Assembly (NCBI GenBank): GCA_009767595.1
Contig: VSDK01000496.1
Location: forward strand, 252,276-316,275
Source: Symbiodinium kawagutii
Lineage: Eukaryota; Sar; Dinophyceae; Suessiales; Symbiodiniaceae
Reading direction: 5' to 3'
Length of the DNA: 64,000 bases
The notes under the pieces are model-generated. The model was not told the origin of the DNA and did no database searches. It worked only from the letters and a program-made list of their open reading frames with translations. The translations under genes and the position numbers were made by a program. Positions 61,501-64,000 of this stretch are shown piece by piece. Numbering within the stretch: the stretch's first letter is position 1; every line of letters begins with the position of its first letter.

Positions 61501-63496
61501 CCAGCATCAAAAATTCTTCAACGATATCCATGGCTGTGGTTTGGATGTCTAGTGCAGCAAATTCTCTAAGTTGTCAGAATGGTTCCATGGCCACTCATTG
61601 TTGAATGTTTGGGTTCAAGTGTTCCTGAGGTTGTTGAACTTTTGCACATGCTCCCGGAAGAAACATGGATCATTATTTGGATGCATCCATTTGACTCGAA
61701 CAAATAGAAACTGTGGTTCCCCCCATCAGTCATGGACCATGGCCCATGTGCCATTACACCTGAAGCCCAAATCACATCAGCCCACCCAGTGCAGGACATT
61801 GCAGCACATCACCGTGAATCTCGCATGAGCACTCAGCCTGGACAAAGGAGCAGCTCTTGGGAGGACACAGGCGTTTTTCTTTATGCTGAGTGGTTCAATC
61901 CATATAGCATCGAAAGGTCTTGTCACGATCCAGTTTGGATCATGTTCCATATTTGGTCAATCGGGTTCTTAATTTGCCCGATGTATCCCCGTTGAAAGCA
62001 TGACTCATCAGTCATCACAACAAAAGCGCATAGGTCAGGTTTTTGGGTAACCAAGTGATACTTCTGGCATCTCAACAACAAAAACGATACTTGGCATTAA
62101 TTCGTAAGATTATTGAAAAGAACAAACCTAGTCCTGATCTATGCGATTGTTCCCCGACAATGGCGTTTCAGCCATCCAGTCACAAACGGTCAGATTTGAG
62201 GATATGGGTAGACCCACCTCCTGTCTCATCATAGCAAAGCAGTCAATCCCCTGAGAACCGACAGTAAAATGATCAAATGATCATGATGCCTGATCAAGTA
62301 TGAGACCCCTTGGGCTGTTGTGGTCAAAGTCACATATTCGCGATTGATATTGCATGAAATATATGTATCATAACTTGGGGCATGGTTTTATCATTTCCAG
62401 CTTTGATGAGGAGGTGAGTGCCCTCTACGTTTCATCCTCTCCCGAGTGATTGATCTCAGCTTCATCAGCCGTGGTGGCTGGCCTAGGCTTGGGACCCCTC
62501 TGCAAGTTCACTCGACGCTTTGCGTCTCGGCAGTCATGCTCAATGGTTTTGACCCACTCTTTCTCTGTGTCCAGCCAACCATTGAAGATGACCCCGAAGT
62601 AGCTGTTATGTTGCCAGTACTTTGGTTTCAGAAGTTGTAGGGATACCCCAAGCCCAAATGATCTCATACATTTATGGCCATCATGACACACGCACACACA
62701 CACACACACTGGACCCCCGAAGATTGAAAATAGATTACCGAGTTCATCCATGGAACTTTTTGACGTAAGCTTTGGCTTCTTTCAGTGCAAGGTCTTGTGG
62801 GGTTTTCTCCTTGGGTACCTTTTTCTTTTTCTTCTTGATCTCACCAGTCTTCATGTCCAACAGCGGGGTGTCTTCCAACTGTTCCATGCCCTTTTTCAAT
62901 TGATCTCCAACAATCTTTTTTGCTGCAGCTGACCGAACCCGCCCACCAACTCTGACATTGGTCATGCACCGAGTCCCTTCACCCTTCTCCTGCAGCACAT
63001 CTTTCAGCACCTTGTACATTGTTGCCTTAGGATTGTTGGATTGTGGATGTGGAGTTCCAGTCTGTCCTGGAAAGGGGCAGGCAGGATGCAGCTGGGAAGG
63101 AAATGAGCTTGGTAAACTTAGAAGAGAAAAGAACATTCCATCCATATAACATGTACCAAATGAATTTACAATCAGAGTCCACCACCATCAAATGTAATTG
63201 CTGGGGATGTTTAAACATAAAGCATCATAAAATGTAGTTGTTAAAGCTGATGGTCTTTAAACGGAACAAAGTATATATAATGTTGATTAACAACAGTCCT
63301 GAAATAAGGTCGTTGATGAACTCTTTGGCTTCTGGACTGGTTCCATATTTTTGTTCAAGTTGGAAGATGCTCATTGTGACCCACCGATCGGTTCGGTCGT
63401 CACGGACCATTTTCTGGAAGTGCTCTTCAACATCGATCGCATCAAGGGAGGTATTCACCAGCCAAGTCTTCAACATCGAAAACCTACCAGGGTCAC
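58331..63496 (-). CDS. Multicopy dinoflagellate-type gene, at least 11 exons
   Basis: Minus-strand exons whose phases mostly agree give, from the N-terminal side: GGDPGRFSMLKTWLV..DDRTDRWVTMSIFQLEQKYG; TPHPQSNNPKATMYKVLKDV..a Lys-rich AYVKK end; GWLDTEKEWVKTIEHDCRDA; WMHPNNDPCFFREHVQKFNN; MFLPAEVFLGLL; FWENLVQL; VVPLVIHADDAESHRRRSFC..DETWDTLDAWVCWSL..YRAVLVCHKGDQKYIQRAYH; WVQLPGWHIDCIYEDWLHVV; YPTLAQKHFNAADVDL; LDAQECCYLYHCALNALALE..KIRPKYH; GDEDLVGKVKAMA..RRYIAYVCVRW; stop at 58331. I recognise the HGDDAESHRRRSF-, DWLHVVDL- and DEDLVGK-type motifs as a large uncharacterised dinoflagellate family, from memory only. The modular motifs and copy number suggest, but do not prove, descent from a mobile element. 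The segment 61033-61494 and the join around 62.6 kb are unresolved. The 5' end probably lies beyond 64000. Confidence 0.65.
58583..58721 (-). CDS. Minus gene exon (KIRPKYH)
   Basis: Starts after GCTGCTCAG and reads ILDAQECCYLYHCALNALAL, then GQLLWKIRPKYHRLLSYIRF. It ends in phase 2 at a GT donor (GTGGTG), joining to M-MDHICYD. The longer overlapping frame across this exon is a frame-shifted shadow. Confidence 0.7.
59132..59189 (-). CDS. Minus gene exon (YPTLAQKHFNAA)
   Basis: 58 bp. After GGTGGCAAG, in phase 0, it reads AYPTLAQKHFNAADVDLEN and ends in phase 1 at GT. This matches the Y-P-x-L-x-x-K-x-x-A-A segment that I expect after DWLHVVDL. Confidence 0.55.
59729..59866 (-). CDS. Minus gene exon (DWLHVVDL)
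   Basis: 138 bp, phase 0 on both sides. After CTAGCCCAG it reads VDTQQFILHGCRNNPWVQLP, then GWHIDCIYEDWLHVVDLALV and PDAAAS, with a GT donor (GTTCCT). Confidence 0.75.
59965..60578 (-). CDS. Minus gene, longest exon (HADDAESHRRRSF)
   Basis: Begins after AAACAGAG in the phase set by the 33-bp exon before it and reads QDFFRCHPVLSHPE. Further on come KVVPLVIHADDAESHRRRSF, DETWDTLDAWVCWSLMELST, CHKGDQKYIQRAYHMQNSWV and CWHCRATRTGQNCYTQHGKF. It ends in phase 0 at a GC donor (GCTACT). A short in-frame intron near 60470-60530 cannot be excluded. Where the family usually has His-Gly-Asp, this copy has His-Ala-Asp. Confidence 0.75.
60694..60726 (-). CDS. Minus gene microexon, 33 bp
   Basis: Between ACTATTCAG and a GC donor (GCTAGA) it carries only NDFWENLVQL plus split codons at both ends. 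Its start phase agrees with the GT-ended exon before it (FGHP-G). Confidence 0.6.
60766..60855 (-). CDS. Minus gene exon (MFLPAEVFLGLL)
   Basis: 90 bp. After TTCATCACAG it reads TPMFLPAEVFLGLLQFKRSM, then YQINRFGHP, ending in phase 1 at a GT donor (GTTCGC). Confidence 0.65.
61033..61494 (-). CDS. Unresolved middle part of minus gene
   Basis: A 153-codon minus frame with basic and aromatic residues (SLIRRRFPQRLMPNLASC; MFWKWLDRQSWRKMLP). It lies between two exons of the minus gene and is likely at least partly coding, but I could not match it or set splice phases. Confidence 0.35.
   Translation of the reverse strand: MLFGWHYYGWNKFLASAVMAKNFEVSISTLMAMFSLIRRRFPQRLMPNLASCVTLYMYAVCPCINVFNQYTCFIYGFQKPTMRGCSDWFPMRLHMIPKIWKLVCLQDEPRRSLRSLLHLNTDLGKNGPRMFWKWLDRQSWRKMLPSPHQQLGL
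61625..61710 (-). CDS. Minus gene exon (NNDPCFFREHVQKFNN)
   Basis: After AACCACAG it reads FLFVRVKWMHPNNDPCFFRE, then HVQKFNN, ending at a probable GA donor (GAACAC). Another minus frame open here is a shadow. Confidence 0.5.
61720..62428. other. Probable intron of minus gene
   Basis: No frame on the minus strand joins convincingly here. Two plus ORFs (61732-61995, 62043-62234) lack motifs. Confidence 0.4.
62429..62610 (-). CDS. Minus gene exon (GWLDTEKEWVK)
   Basis: The minus frame contains KYWQHNSYFGVIFNGWLDTE, then KEWVKTIEHDCRDAKRRVNL and a Glu-rich end, to a GT donor (GTAGAG) at 62428. The left edge is uncertain; several AGs upstream give different phases. Confidence 0.5.
62695..62711. 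repeat. (AC)n microsatellite
   Basis: About eight AC units inside an intron of the minus gene. Confidence 0.9.
62749..63066 (-). CDS. Minus gene exon 2 (Lys-rich)
   Basis: After CCTTTCCAG two bases complete Gly. QTGTPHPQSNNPKATMYKVL, KDVLQEKGEGTR and a basic VGDQLKKGMEQLED segment lead to a Lys-run and AYVKKFH. It ends in phase 1 at a GA donor (GATGAA). Confidence 0.7.
63299..63496 (-). CDS. Minus gene exon 1 in window
   Basis: After TTGGGAG it reads GDPGRFSMLKTWLVNTSLDA, then DDRTDRWVTMSIFQLEQKYG and EAKEFINDLIS, ending in phase 1 at a GA donor (GACTGT). Joined to the next exon it gives LIS-G-QTGTPHP. Earlier exons are expected to the right. Confidence 0.65.
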
Positions 63497-63499
63497 CTC

Positions 63500-64000
63500 C
63501 CAAGAACAGGAGCGCTATGTCATACATCAGTTACACCAGGGTTCCCAAAGTGAATTTTGCATTGTGAGATTTACACAACACGATCGAATTGGTGTTTTCC
63601 CAAAACGGTTTGCAATGATTATCACCGGATCCAGGGTCAACTCATCAATGTTTGTAAATTGTTTTTCAGATGTGAAATGCTTACCTAAAACCAATCATAG
63701 CTTATATAGTTTTGAACAACATTCCTGTGCATGCTGGATTTTGTAGCTACATGCAAAAGCAAGTGTGAGAAGTGATCTTGTATGATAGTTGATCATCAAT
63801 GAGTACAAATGAGACACATAATGTACATGGTTTGTGTGCAATGATCGGTTCATCATACCCACCAGTCCCGATTAAATCTCAGGTATTCCAAGCACCATGT
63901 AACCTGATGATGGATTGAATATCAGTGGCATGAAAAGCATTGGTGAATGAATTGTGACAAAACTTTCTGTTGTGAACCCCTCCCACCTCTCACCATCAGT
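63500..64000. other. Right edge, nothing recognised
   Basis: Probably an upstream intron of the minus gene. No coding frame is supported on either strand. Confidence 0.4.

Overview
The window reads as nuclear DNA of a dinoflagellate, most likely a Symbiodiniaceae-type genome. The grounds are: very sparse coding sequence cut into exons of 33 to 614 bp by kilobase introns; splice donors that are often GC or GA instead of GT, with normal AG acceptors; an intronless ubiquitin-like/ankyrin-repeat gene; and a minus-strand gene that I recognise only from memory as a multicopy dinoflagellate family. There is no sign of bacterial operons, Shine-Dalgarno sites, tRNA, rRNA or CRISPR arrays.

Layout. 0-13 kb: simple repeats and isolated plus-strand coding islands (about 1.2, 2.9, 4.9, 7.9, 10.2, 10.7 and 12.4 kb), several of them acidic, that I cannot join into a gene. 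13.2-38.1 kb: a plus-strand gene that I assemble from 12 small exons into one phase-consistent reading frame of 479 codons. It has the GTRGD/DVQPF start, the YIGFGS junction and the PHDWL...HHGGAGT donor-binding motif of sterol 3-beta-glucosyltransferases (GT1/UGT80 type). Its 7.9-kb second intron holds a complete intronless gene of 514 codons (17.9-19.5 kb) with a ubiquitin-like N-terminus and 12 ankyrin repeats. 42.7 kb: the first two exons of another gene starting with a ubiquitin-like fold, joined by a GA-AG intron. 46.9-57.8 kb: scattered plus-strand coding islands, including one signal-peptide start and one well-formed exon at 51.7 kb. 58.3-63.5 kb: a minus-strand gene of at least 11 exons, convergent with everything to its left and probably continuing past the right edge.

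The non-coding DNA is unusual. Many plus-strand exons are preceded by a few hundred bases rich in CCAT/AACC words and followed by sequence rich in ATGG/GGTT words, so the two ends of an intron are roughly complementary. The introns also carry many copies of at least five short families (about 90-150 bp) with terminal inverted repeats, which look like MITE or introner-type elements. These two points, together with the non-GT donors, are the most interesting content. Exon edges were placed by reading-frame phase and protein-family resemblance alone; no transcript or database was available.
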